NCBI RefSeq assembly: GCF_011386835.1 | Contig: NC_088809.1 | Location: 5,403,001-5,467,000 of the forward strand | From: Chrysemys picta bellii | Lineage: Eukaryota; Chordata; Testudines; Emydidae | DNA length: 64,000 nucleotides | Reading direction: 5' to 3' | Shown here: in pieces, positions 24,401-32,300 of the stretch | Layout: the number at the start of each line of letters is the position of its first letter | Position numbering within the stretch: the stretch's first letter is position 1 | Translations under genes and position numbers: made by a program | Notes under the pieces: model-generated | The model's input: only the letters and a program-made list of their open reading frames with translations | The model's database searches: none | What the model was told of the DNA's origin: nothing

Positions 24401-26410
24401 TTTCTCTCATCATGTCCATCCCCTCTTTGAATTGCCTAATTGCCTTTCTTTAATCTTTTACATGAAATTCAAGGTTCTCATTCTTCCAAGCTCTTCAGAA
24501 CATCTCAGCTCTCATTTCTTCCTACTCTTCCTCTCACTGCTTATGTTTCTTGAAGGTTGCCCTTCTAAGTATTACTTATATATCCTTTCACTCTACATGA
24601 TTTCTTTCATTCTGTCCCTTACATCTGTAACTCACTCCTTAACCTTGTACACCAACCAACAAGCTAGGGTGACCAGATGTCCCGATTTTATAGGGACAGT
24701 CCCGATTTTTGGGTCTTTTTCTTATATAGGTTTCTATTACCCCCCCCACACACACACACCACCTGTCCCGATTTTTCACACTTGCTGTCTGGTCACCCTA
24801 CAACAAGCCTACCTTCCATTCTGATTTGAAATCCTCCTTAAAACTCGCTTTTCCCCTGAAGTTTATCAGTGCTAATTCACCAGAGAAAAACTATGTCAAC
24901 CAAAATTTAAGACTGTATCTTCCTTTATGTTCTGCACAGGAGATTAGCACTTCGTAGCAAACATTAGACAATAGTAAGACATAAATACACTAAATATTAC
25001 TGTATATGCATATACAGTAATATACAGTAATAGTAATACATAGCAAAGACAAGATTGTCAAGCAGGTTTAACAATAAGATGCATCAGAGAATGTAAAGTA
25101 TGTAGAAGTTGTATATTACGTACCTCAGCTATTCTTTGTTTGTTGTTAACTGTTGTTTTTTTATGTTCTCACCTTTTGTTATTAACCATTTTCAGTCCTT
25201 GAACATGGGGCTCGGAAGAAGCAATATTACACATCTGCCCTGGTGTATGGTCTTAGCCATGTAAGAAAGTTGCACCAGTTTAATTTAAAATGTTTTTTGA
25301 CTGGTGCAAGCCTATGCATAGAAACTTCTTTTGGTTTAAGTGTGTCCTGTTTTGTTTGATCTTAAATCTATCCACAATCAACCTAACCTAAACCAAAATA
25401 AACCTGGTTTAAGCCAAAATAAGAATATTCAAACAGACTTTTGTAGTGGTTTAATTAAATCAGTGTAAAAATCACACCTTTACTTAAACTAGTGCAACTT
25501 TCTTATATAGAGAAGCTTTTTCAGTCTCCACCAGAAACCTCTCCCAGTTGTGTGCTTGCCCAGGGTATACTGGTGTCATGCAAGTACAGTGCCTAAATTG
25601 TAGGTACTTAGTATGTGAAAGTCAAGCTGGGATTGGGGCATGCTTTTTCAGAAATGCAAATTTACATTTTAGACCTAAACATAGTGATGCTTGCTTAATC
25701 TTTCTGATAAAGTTATGGTAAAACAGAAACTTTTTAGATGTTACATTTATAAAATTAAAACGACACAATCAATTTGAAAATCGCTTTATCTGAAAATTAT
25801 GTATTTTCTATATTACAAGTAATCTCTAGTCTAACTGAATATTAAAACTGTTTAGTTTGATTATTTTGTACATTGACAGCTTTACTGACTGTGTAGGAGA
25901 AACAACGAGTTTCTTCCCCACTGAAATAATTCTTGAAAAATATGAATAGAAGTGCAGAAAAGGAATTTAATATTTTCAAGCCCATACTAGGTAAAGATCT
26001 GTAAAATACTGAGAAATATTTTTCTTAAAAATATACACCCCCACCGGAGAGAAACAAAAAATGTTGTGAGTATCCCTTTATCCCAAATAATTTTTCAAGG
26101 GGGGGGAGTAGATAATTAGTTCTGAAAGTATTAATCCAGTTCATGTTTTAATAGCTTTGATCTCATGCTTTATATCAAATTTTTAAAACTGTACGTCTTT
26201 AAAATTAAGGTTCTAAACAACCTTCTAACTGTTGCTAACACAAAGAAATTTGTGGACACTCAAGCAAACAAGAGAGGCCAAGAGCTGTCACAGCTAGTTC
26301 TGCACGGTATGGATAAAAAAATAAGAAAATTGGGACGACATAGCCCTGAATATTATCAACAAGAGTATTTTTACAAAGAAGCAATGGGAAATGCTTTTTA
26401 CAGTCTTGTG
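3264..26410 (+). CDS. unassigned multi-exon gene with two C2-like units (partial, 9 exons seen)
   Basis: Nine coding blocks join with consistent splice phases (1,0,1,1,0,2,0,0) into 490 uninterrupted codons. Residues about 10-128 look like one C2-like beta-rich unit: DIKTCVLLQVYTVDV, then VFNDDGKLNVGGFQLRLR and LNPYPAIPCCTILLRLLP. Residues about 129-292 hold a linker and the segments VRIKVKQAFGLK and YYVNVLARVLKGA. Residues about 293-423 form a second unit with parallel motifs: DDHSVLLIQIFGLNAIYVPD, SQLGWTAVPLFD, GVHSAPLFQG, LEFWDGHYFEEEHYELP. Residues 424-490 are charged and look helical (KKFVDTQANKRGQELSQL, GMDKKIRKLGR). No signal peptide or membrane segment is seen. The G-x-L..LR..P..LN..P motif order recalls the C-terminal domain of CCDC17, a protein often linked to cilia. 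That is from memory and weak, so I give no name. Both ends of the protein are missing. Confidence 0.8.
5264..5442 (+). CDS. gene 1, exon B
   Basis: The acceptor TTTATGTTTATAG is followed by a frame that continues exon A exactly (IIG-NSVIRVFNDDGK). The 3' end has two options that both keep the frame. One is CAG|GCAAGT at 5442, a GC-AG donor with otherwise ideal consensus. The other is CAGGCAA|GTATAT at 5446, which needs the alternative acceptor TTTTCAG in exon C. I prefer the GC donor because exon C then uses the better acceptor. The exon completes C2-like unit 1. Confidence 0.88.
5724..5806. mobile_element. short Harbinger-like MITE remnant
   Basis: The ends GGGCCTTGTCTACAATAG and CTAGTGTAGGCAAGGG are imperfect inverted repeats of the GTCTACA type seen in the other MITEs here. 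It is only about 83 bp with a degenerate centre; no clear target duplication is visible. Confidence 0.5.
6221..6386 (+). CDS. gene 1, exon C
   Basis: The acceptor GTGTTTTTACAG gives FSVPAPSYLMGYYFSND in phase 0; an alternative acceptor at TTTTCAG (exon from 6228) would replace FSV by a Met junction. The donor is AAAG|GTACGA, phase 1. The encoded segment (SELEVISSF, LVQDMAIHLINKEQ) is a linker with a likely helix between the two C2-like units. Confidence 0.85.
6821..7021. mobile_element. Harbinger-like MITE, TAA target duplication
   Basis: The ends GGCTTTGTCTACA and TTTAGACATAGCC are inverted repeats, flanked by TAA at 6818-6820 and 7022-7024. A 3-bp TWA duplication is the PIF/Harbinger signature. 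The interior (AGTGTGGACAGCGCTATGTC, then CTCTCCCGCCAACATAGCTA) is a known style in turtle MITEs. A 65-aa minus-strand open frame here is not a gene. Confidence 0.85.
7048..8323 (+). mobile_element. decayed PIF/Harbinger transposon with HARBI1-like transposase remnants
   Basis: The ends GGCTATGTATACACT and AGTCTAGACATACC form imperfect inverted repeats. Three frame-shifted pieces of a DDE transposase survive. The first, at about 7363-7500, reads VEVCEALNTVVYPQVTDIRN and VPEIIALLQRVGSPN. The second, at about 7670-7760, is the WxxSAHDxxxxxxS region in a degenerate state. The third, at 7770-7965, has RMVMECAFGSLKARWWCLQN and VACYALCNICEAKRH, matching the conserved C-terminal part of Harbinger transposases. 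Multiple frame breaks make it a pseudogene. No clear 3-bp target duplication is seen. It lies in the intron between exons C and D, in the host gene's orientation. Confidence 0.82.
8509..8670 (+). CDS. gene 1, exon D
   Basis: The acceptor TGTTTGTTTCTGCAG precedes it and the donor AAAG|GTGATG follows. It is 162 bp, phase 1 in and phase 1 out. It encodes VTLDHLEAWYVERLDEK, a His-rich middle (YINIHHAVRYRQE) and the strand VGIRIKVKQAFGLK. The last strand resembles the start of a C2-like fold. Confidence 0.88.
8976..9165. mobile_element. Tc1/mariner-type MITE, TA target duplication
   Basis: The ends CACCTCTACCTCGATATAAC and, reversed, CGCCTCTACCTTGATATAGC are near-identical inverted repeats, flanked by TA at 8974-8975 and 9166-9167. 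A TA duplication points to the Tc1/mariner (probably pogo/Tigger) group. The GC-rich core (CCGGGGGGGCGGGGCTGCGC) has no coding content. Confidence 0.87.
9708..9871 (+). CDS. gene 1, exon E
   Basis: The acceptor TTTTTTTATGCAG precedes it and the donor GTG|GTATGT follows. It is 164 bp, phase 1 in and phase 0 out. It encodes GYYVNVLARVLKGATSMHLP and ends with SPRWTDPSV. The W-x-G and SLQSSPRW motifs suggest a conserved surface loop, but I do not know their role. Confidence 0.9.
10100..10620 (+). repeat. probable solo LTR or LTR-like dispersed repeat
   Basis: The segment reads through AGCTGCAGGGAGAGAAG, a GAAACAGCACCTCAGCGAGG run and TTGTAAATAAAGAAACC, a polyadenylation signal in the position expected within an LTR. 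I recognise this series from reptile LTR repeats, but the exact ends and target duplication are not clear. No internal retroviral genes are present. Confidence 0.5.
11153..11278 (-). repeat. MIR-type SINE fragment
   Basis: The run AAGTGACCTGCCTACTATCA followed by TCTGTGGCAGAGGAATGGAT and CTCAAGTGCGTTAACCATGT is the reverse of the MIR core and tRNA-related head. It is strongly diverged, hence old. Confidence 0.65.
11898..12074. mobile_element. hAT MITE (CAGGGCCGGCTCCAG ends)
   Basis: The ends CAGGGCCGGCTCCAGCA and TGCCTGGAGCCGGCCCTG are inverted repeats, with a perfect 8-bp duplication GCTAAATA at 11890-11897 and 12075-12082. An A-rich run (AAACAAACAAACAAAAAA) and a GCGGCGGCAG block fill the centre. 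It is non-autonomous. Confidence 0.93.
12083..14632. other. intron E-F remainder, nothing recognised
   Basis: AT-rich intronic sequence with scattered short open frames, none flanked by convincing splice sites in the right phase. A T-rich tract (14563-14590) precedes exon F. Confidence 0.6.
14633..14814 (+). CDS. gene 1, exon F
   Basis: The acceptor TTTTGTTCTAG precedes it and the donor ACAG|GTAAAG follows. It is 182 bp, phase 0 in and phase 2 out. It reads VLHPYLDDHSVLLIQIFGLN, a PDPSGQRPGK loop and ILELNTQSQLGWTAVPLFD. The pairing of VLLIQIFGLN with LLQVYTVDV in exon A, and of LGWTAVPLFD with VGGFQLRLR in exon B, is the basis for calling a second C2-like unit. Confidence 0.92.
15000..15150 (+). 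repeat. MIR SINE
   Basis: TTGTGGTTGAGGCACTAGA, GGATTCAATGCCCAGCTCTG, GGGCAAGTCATATACTC and TTGCAAAATGAGAGTAATA follow the order of MIR (tRNA-derived head with a B-box-like block, then the core) on the + strand. Confidence 0.82.
15151..18157. other. intron F-G, microsatellite and pyrimidine-rich tract
   Basis: A (TG)n(AG)n microsatellite lies at 16345-16380. A long pyrimidine-rich stretch runs from about 16640 to 17010 and produces open frames of Leu/Phe/Ser-rich sequence that I do not regard as coding. The rest is unremarkable AT-rich intron. Confidence 0.6.
18158..19742 (+). mobile_element. CR1 LINE, 5'-truncated, reverse transcriptase pseudogene
   Basis: The first long frame (18197-18694) has SSGPNKIHLRILKEMAEEI, KIPEDWKKANIVPIYKKGNK and a degenerate YR-xxVNVTSVP, the conserved early RT motifs. 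The second (18857-19093) has GVLQRSVLGPVLFNIFINYL and the catalytic-site motif KFADDT. The third (19470-19664) carries the C-terminal FKYVKGCYKEEGNKLFS segment. The 3' end has CTGGATGAAATCTCGAGGTC and finishes with the CR1-type ATTCTATG termination (19733-19740). Frame shifts and stops separate the parts, so the copy is inactive. The 5' boundary is approximate. Confidence 0.92.
19775..19905. mobile_element. small inverted-repeat element (MITE)
   Basis: AGTGGAGCTGGGAGGGGGTG with ACTGG pairs with CCAGTCACCCCCTGCCCTCC further right, and the outer parts (GCAGGAGTGG and its reverse GCAGTGGCGA) also correspond. It lies directly after the CR1 tail. The class is uncertain; possibly hAT. Confidence 0.5.
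19906..21289. other. intron stretch, little recognised
   Basis: Positions 20383-20457 hold a diverged palindromic ancient-repeat piece (GGACCAAATTTAGCC). Positions 20850-21020 include a TTTTGACAAAACATTTTGAAA-like run I have seen in reptile repeats but cannot classify. No coding signal. Confidence 0.4.
21290..21460 (-). repeat. MIR SINE
   Basis: Reverse-strand MIR: a TGTGAGATATTGTCTCCGTT segment, AACAGATGAGAAAAAAAGA, TAACTTACCCAAGGCCAGAG and GGATTAGAACTCCAGACTTA follow the order of the MIR core and head in inverse orientation. Confidence 0.78.
21941..21998 (+). CDS. gene 1, exon G (58 bp)
   Basis: A short exon not visible as a long open frame. The acceptor is CTTGCTTCCTTTGCAG and the donor GCA|GTAAGT. 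It enters in phase 2, completing a Ser codon split with exon F, and leaves in phase 0. It encodes SDYVRSGVHSAPLFQGSPSA, which continues exon F smoothly and belongs to the end of C2-like unit 2. Position, phase and motif continuity make it convincing. Confidence 0.87.
21999..23586. other. intron G-H, nothing recognised
   Basis: No repeat or coding signal I can name. Positions 22500-22870 have a mixed-composition block between AT-rich flanks, but no open frame is convincing. Confidence 0.5.
23587..23739 (+). CDS. gene 1, exon H
   Basis: The acceptor TTTCTGTGTATTTTGCAG precedes it and the donor CCT|GTAAGT follows. It is 153 bp, phase 0 at both ends (51 codons). It encodes FFQSIISQPVKDVMAEGIKK, LLPTFGSVTLEFWDGHYFEE and EHYELP. 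The strand VTLEFWDGHYF resembles the last strand of a C2-like fold. Confidence 0.92.
24010..24900 (+). mobile_element. L2-type LINE 3' fragment, interrupted by a hAT MITE
   Basis: The segment GAAATTCAAGGTTCTCATTC, TTCCAAGCTCTTCAGAACAT and later CTTCCATTCTGATTTGAAATCCTCC corresponds to the 3' coding end of L2 elements in the order I remember. The 184-aa open frame at 24270-24824 is this relic read through plus the inserted MITE, not a host gene. Boundaries are approximate. Confidence 0.6.
24665..24800. mobile_element. hAT MITE (TAGGGTGACCAGATGTCCCG ends)
   Basis: TAGGGTGACCAGATGTCCC at the left and CTGTCTGGTCACCCTA at the right are inverted repeats, flanked by a perfect 8-bp duplication CAACAAGC (24657-24664, 24801-24808). 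The motif GTCCCGATTTT occurs three times inside, and a C/CA-rich microsatellite lies near 24740-24760. It inserted into the L2 relic. Confidence 0.93.
25262..25506. mobile_element. inverted-repeat element (TAAGAAAGTTGCACCAGTTT ends)
   Basis: The left end TAAGAAAGTTGCACCAGTTT and the right end AAACTAGTGCAACTTTCTTA are nearly perfect inverted repeats. The interior repeats AACCAAAATAA and GGTTTAAG-like motifs. The class is uncertain; the AAACCAGT-type content resembles Harbinger-like MITEs such as the one at 36624-37132. Confidence 0.72.
26210..26410 (+). CDS. gene 1, exon I
   Basis: The frame runs from a weak acceptor (TCTTTAAAATTAAG) to a good donor (GTG|GTAAGC), 201 bp, phase 0 at both ends (67 codons). 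It encodes VLNNLLTVANTKKFVDTQAN, LSQLVLHGMDKKIRKLGRHS, PEYYQQEYFYKEAMG and ends NAFYSLV. It is rich in Lys, Gln and Tyr and probably helical. Its membership in gene 1 rests on phase, orientation and coding-like composition. If the donor is not used the frame stops at 26459-26461. Confidence 0.75.
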
Positions 26411-27005
26411 GTAAGCGTGAACATTCTAAGTTTTTGCTATAAATTAACATGTAACCTCTAATTATTTATTATTTATTTCTGTTTATAAAATTAGAGGCAT
26501 CTCCCCAAACACTCTAAGCACCTCTGATGCATACTTAAATAAATCAGTGTGTTTCCCTTAACTTTTGAAAAAAATCATCTATACAGGGAATATTTTCTTT
26601 GTTTTTAAACCATCAGACAAAATTGTTGTGGCTCTTTGTCAAGTAAGCCACAGTCAAGTATGAAAGGTGATTGATGTATCTGGACTTTTCAGAACCCTGT
26701 CAAATCAAACAAAAACTTCCCACAACCTGTGTTTTAAACTTAATAGTTAAGAAGGCTTTCCTCAGACTGGTTCCAAATGAAACTTAACTAAAAAGAGATG
26801 TCTTTTTACCAAAATGTGTAGATAAAACAAGCCTTTTTCTGTGTTGTTACATTCTCATTACAAGGAATGCCTGACTTTTAATATTAGCAAGCCCCAACTT
26901 CCCAAAGCATAGCTCTCTTTTAGTCTGCTGGGGGAATTATTTAATGCACCACAGCTGGTCCAGCCTTGCTGTAGTAACAAGAATTTGTTTGTGATACGCG
27001 TAATT
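26411..27005. other. sequence 3' of exon I, nothing recognised
   Basis: No in-phase exon or clear gene end is visible. AT-rich, without nameable repeats until the composite repeat begins at 26981. Confidence 0.4.
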
Positions 27006-27184
27006 TAAAGCTTAAAACACTTTGAGTTCTCTCTCAGTATGTGTTAGAATTTTACTGAATGTTGAATATAATTTAAAAATATCTTCCTGATTTATTTATC
27101 CTCTTTGTAGCTGGAGTCGCAACTATGGCTATTGGTGCTGTTTCTGAGCCCTGGTTTGCACTACAAACTTATGTCGGTATAACT
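26981..27184. repeat. composite dispersed repeat, copy 1
   Basis: It starts GAATTTGTTTGTGATACGCG and includes AAAACACTTTGAGTTCTCTC, TTTACTGAATGTTGAATATA and GGTTTGCACTACAAACTTAT. The same series is at 52476-52684 with only scattered differences. The right part (from about 27148) is the left end of a Harbinger-like MITE, which is whole in copy 2 and cut off here at a CR1 tail. Confidence 0.85.
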
Positions 27185-27312
27185 TGGATCACTGGATGAT
27201 TACCTGTTCTGTTCATTCCCTCTGGAACATCTGGAATTGGCCACTGTCAGAAGACAGGATACTGGGCTAGATGGACCTTTGGTCTGACCTAGTATGGCCG
27301 TTCTTATGTTCT
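27185..27312 (+). mobile_element. CR1 LINE 3' end, strongly 5'-truncated
   Basis: The tail GACAGGATACTGGGCTAGAT, GGTCTGACCTAGTATGG and the terminal TTCTTATGTTCT are typical of a CR1 subfamily 3' end. Only about 130 bp are present. Confidence 0.85.
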
Positions 27313-28373
27313 AATCCCTGCACTTGGAGCAAGCATCAGTGCTCTTTCCTTCTTTGAAAGAGGAAGTATTAACCCATCCCTGTCAGTCCATGTCATAGGT
27401 GCCTAGTACTATCTTATTCTGTAACATTCAGAAAAAATCCTCCTTCCTAAATTCTAGCACTCTGGAAACTTGACACAAATTGGGTGTCTCCAAGCAGAAC
27501 TCCAACATTTTCACTAGTCATGAGACCAGGTGAAACCCCTTTGCCTACAAAGACACTTTGAGGGAATGCAGTTCCCATCTGATTTTAAACTCATATTTGT
27601 GTACTAAGACTATTCCTCCAAAACGTACACCCTAAATGGGTCTATATGCTTTCAACCTGGCACACAGTCTATTTGTACTTGATTTGTTTCCATCTCTCAC
27701 AATTTGTGTTTGACTTTGCTGGTACTGGTGGCTTACCAGTTGGTATTGTTAAATGCATTGTGACCAGCTACCAGGTTCTCATGGTGGCTAAATAAAATTT
27801 CCTCTTTTGAAACAATGCTTACTATTACCACACACATACAAAAAGCAGGGGGTATTTAGGAAGGTAATTCCAAAAGGCATAGAGATTCCTAAGCATTAGT
27901 TGAAGGTGATCTTTTGATTCTTGTAATGTGGCAGGAAGATCAGCAGTATCATGAATCAATGCAAGCTGACACAGTTACAGATTTTGACTTTCAGATCTAG
28001 GACTTATATAACTGAGTAGAATGAGAAAAAGATGTTATGAAGGTAAAGGAAAGCTACTCATTTGAAGTCTCAAATAGATCATCCAGTCTTCTGTCCCTTG
28101 GCATTTTTGGAGGTGTTCTTGGGTCAGTAAGGTTGCTTATAAATACACATTTTGCATATAAACCAACCTTTAAATTCAGTCATTTGGCACTTAGGTTTCA
28201 GAGAGTCATAAACATTCTATTGTCACTGCCAGGCAGAAAAGACCCAATTCAAGTTTTTTTTCGGCTTCAGCTTGATTACTTTTTAGTCTCTAAAGCACTT
28301 CTCTTGCAATGTTAATTGACTGCAATTTCTGTTTTTCATGACTTGTAGAAAATAACATCAGGTATAAATGCTT

Positions 28374-29335
28374 CATAGAATCATAGAAATGTAAGACTGG
28401 AAGGGACCTCAAGAAGTTATCAAGTCCAGCCCCCTGCGCTGAGCCAGGACCAAGTAAACCTAGACCATCCCTGACAGGTGTTTGTCCAATTTAGTCTTAA
28501 AATTCTCCAATGATGGGGATTCCACAACCTCCTTTGGAAACCTAGTCCAAGGCTTCAGGACCCTTATAGTAAGAAAGCTTTTCCTTAGCGCTAACCTAAA
28601 CCTCCCTGCTGCAGTTTAAGCTCATTACTTTTTCTACTACTTTCAGTGGACATGGAGAACAACTGACCACATTTCTCTTTATAACAGCCCTTAACATACT
28701 TGAAGACAGTTATCAGGTCTCCCCTCAATCTTCTTTTCTACAGAGTAAACATGCCCAGTTTTTTTAAGCCTTTCCTCAAAGAGAAGGTTTTCTAAACCTT
28801 TTATCATGTGTGTTGCTCCATTCTGGAGTCACTCCAATTTGTCCACCTCTTTCCTAAAGTGTGGCTCTCAGAATTGGACACAGTACTCCAGCTGAGGCCT
28901 CACCAGCGCAGAATAGAGTGGGACAGTTACCTCCCTTGTCATACATATGACACTCCTGTTAATACACCACAGAATGATATTAGTGTTTTTCACAGTTGCA
29001 TCACATTCTTGACTTGTATTCAATTTGTGATCCATTATAACCCCCAGATCCTTTTCAGCAGTACTTATTCTCCATTGTATATTTGTGCACTTGATTTTTT
29101 TTCCTTCCTAAATTAAGTACTTTTCACTTATCTTTACTAAATTTCATCTTGCTGATTTCAGAACAATTCTCCAATTTGTCAAGGTCATTTTGAATTCTAC
29201 TTCAATCCTCCAAAGTGCTTGTATCATCTGCAAATTTTGCCACCTCACTGTTTATCCCTTTTTCCAGATAATTTATGAGTATGTTGAATAGCACTGATGC
29301 CAATACAGGTCCTGTGGGGACCCCGCTATTTCTCT
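28374..29335 (-). mobile_element. CR1 LINE, 3' part, antisense
   Basis: The block begins CATAGAATCATAGAAATG, the reverse complement of the CR1 terminal repeat, then ACTGGAAGGGACCTCAAGAA and CAGTACTCCAGCTGAGGCCT. It continues to TGCAAATTTTGCCACCTCAC and AATACAGGTCCTGTGGGGAC, which on the minus strand is the end of the RT region (around the FADD motif) and the 3' UTR. The open frames 28808-29116 on the + strand are antisense shadows. Confidence 0.92.
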
Positions 29336-32300
29336 CTCTCCACATACCTATTTTGTTCTTTGTAAAAGCATATGCTGATACAATTAATCAGGTTCAAATT
29401 CTGAACCAAGTGTTATAAGGAAAAGATTGCTTTACTTTTCTGAGTGGAGTTTCTTCTGTATGTGATGCCTAAGCAGGAAGATTAATTCTAATAAATCTTT
29501 CATATTTTACAATTAGGAGCATATTGTGTGTTTATTTTGCAATTTTCTGAAGTGTCTGTCAGTAGCCACTTTTTGAGATGGAATATCACACTATATGGTC
29601 TTTAGGCCTATTTTGGCATAGAAATGCTTAATTTCATGTCCTTATTGTGCCATGTTTTCTCCTACCTTCAAATCAAATATGAAAAAGATTTGGTAAGAAT
29701 GCCTAGAAAGCTCATTATAATTTAGTAAATGTAGAACAATATTCAGTTACCAACAGTCTACAGTTAGGCTGCCATGGAGTAAGTGAGTTACTCGGGTTTA
29801 TTTGTATTAGTTTATGTCTTCAAGAATCCAGTGAGTGCACATGCTCTTATTTTCTTTGTCAACTTAATTGCCATAAGGGATCAGTCTTAAACAAAGTGGG
29901 CATGAGGGCATGGAACTGAAGTGATTAAAGTAGCTGAACAATCTATCTTTGCTGTAGCCAATCAACCTCCATTTCTGTATATCCCTAAGTAATATTAGGA
30001 AGGAGTGGTGTCCTCAAGTAATGTTTCTTTCATCAAATATTTTAATATAGAATACTTTTAAGGGAAAAAATTCAAAGGAAATGTCTCAAACCTCTCATCT
30101 ACAATATATTCAAGTCTGTGTATCTAGGTCAACCAATGTTTTATTTCATTACAGGAAAAAGTCCTCTTGAATGCAGGTTATGGTCATCTATGAACTATCT
30201 TTTTGAGCTTTCCCCTCAAAGGTGAAGAATATTGGGTATCAAAATGATCAAATTCTTAAACTGGATCAAACATATTTTCAAGCTCTACCTAAAACTAAAT
30301 ATACATTATGTGTATTTTGCCTCCATTTTATAACTTACTGATTTTAAAAAAAATATAAATAATAGAATTAAGAATCTTTTGTACAAAAAGCATTTCTTCC
30401 TGCATGTATGGGGTATACATTGTATACATCTTTACATTAAAGTTGTTCCATTTACTCCTGACTCAAAATGTACTTTTGTTGTTTTCCTGATTATAAATGT
30501 GAAAGTTCATTTTCAACAGCTATTATACTGTCAGCAACAACAGTTGATTAAAAAGTCTCTTTGTACCTTATTGTCTTATCCATTAGGAAATCTCGGTAAA
30601 ATTAGGTTACCCAGGACAGCATTGTTTCAGCTCAGCTTCTGTGTGCTCTGGCCTCCTGAAATAGTTGCAGGATGATGCATTGGTCTTCTATCATTTGCAA
30701 CTCTGTAGGTGTCAAATACAGAATGGCCACCTCTTCACTCCTTTGCCACATTGCAAACCCCTTAGTGGCTTAATGATACTTAATTATTCATCCATATAGA
30801 GCCAAATTCTCAGCCCTGCTTGCATAGCTATAAGGGGCTTGTATGAGGCACAATCCTTTTCAAGTTCCCCTAGCTGGCTGCTAGCTAGAACTGACAGGGA
30901 TGTGAGGATGTTGAGGTGGTGATGGTGCTGTTCTTGTTCAGAGCCTCACCTGAAATCTGCCCGAAAATCTTGAGTTCAGTATATGACAGAAGAACTTTCT
31001 GAAGTCTGACTTCTCCCTGGGATAGGGGAGTAGTTGCATAGCTGTGTAAGCTGTATGTGGCTACCCCAGGAATGTGCTTCACTCCTGAAAACCAGACACA
31101 CTTAGATGAAAGGAAACGTATGGTTATGGGACTGCTAAGGGCTATATGCCACAGATGTTTTGTGCTCAACAATAAAAATTAATTTGGTAAGTATCTAATG
31201 TTTGAGCTTGTACATCTGCAGCTCTTTCTAAATGTAAAGCAGAGTTAAGTGTCCACACAATGCATTTAACAGCTGCCATGTTTTCTGCATTCCTGTGTTT
31301 GCATAAGAGATCGTGGATAATCAAATTATTGTGATGGGCAAAAAATGGCAAATAGACAATTCCCATTTATAATAACACTTGACACATTTGCCCTTTTATC
31401 AGAAACAATAACTTATAGGTGAAGGAAATCTTCTTGATGATCTAGTCATACAGTTCCTCCAATGATGTATTTTTAGGAGGACTGTAAAGAGAGACAGTTT
31501 CTTCACCCGAGTGTCTGCTTCAGCATGTTTGTAGTGTTTGCCATTGTCCTTCATACTGTACCAATAATCAAATTTATCTTATTTCCTCAGATGTTCTTAG
31601 TCCCTTCTATTCAGCTGAAAGCATCCAAACTAAAGCATTTATATTTCAGATATCTTTTTTTCTTAAATGGACAATATCAGCTTAAAAATTCAATTAAAAA
31701 TTCCTTACTTGTGTTACAAATTATTCCTTAGATTATTAATGTCATGATGATATGCAGGCAGGAGCAAGCAGCACAGAGAGGCACATGTGATTGTAACAGA
31801 GGTTAGTGTTGTTAGAAATAACCTGGGTGTACTAAGTCCTATAGTCTTAATTAACTCTTTAAATGCCTTCCAGCACTACCAAGTGAAAGAATTTCATTAT
31901 CTGATTTACTGTTCACTCTTTATACTGTCAGTACCTTTTGGATTTCTCAGTTTGGCAATGAAAATAGATTAGTCAGTTTCACTTTGCCTTTAGTCAATTT
32001 CACACGCAAAGAATACATTTTATAAATAGAATATCTGTACTCTTGGTAAAAAAAAGAGTTTTGTATCACAGAAGGGATTGTTGGTGATTTTAAAAGAAAA
32101 TAATTCAAGCTACGATATTCTTTTTAGTTTCTCTTATCCATACCCCTATCTTGGGAGTCCCTACCATATCTAAGATAATCACCAGTGCTATGTGGACTGG
32201 CAAAATTTGGCCACCGCATTTCAGATGCCTGGTGTGTCCTTTGCTGAAAAGGAAACAGCTGGGTATTTTCTGACATAATGTGCCTAATCCACCTCTGCTG

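Noticed and set aside
24270..24824. 184-codon open frame on the plus strand
   Set aside because: It runs through an L2 LINE relic and into a hAT MITE; the sequence is pyrimidine-driven Leu/Phe/Ser, not a host protein.
28808..29116. 102-codon plus-strand frame
   Set aside because: Antisense reading of a CR1 LINE 3' part.
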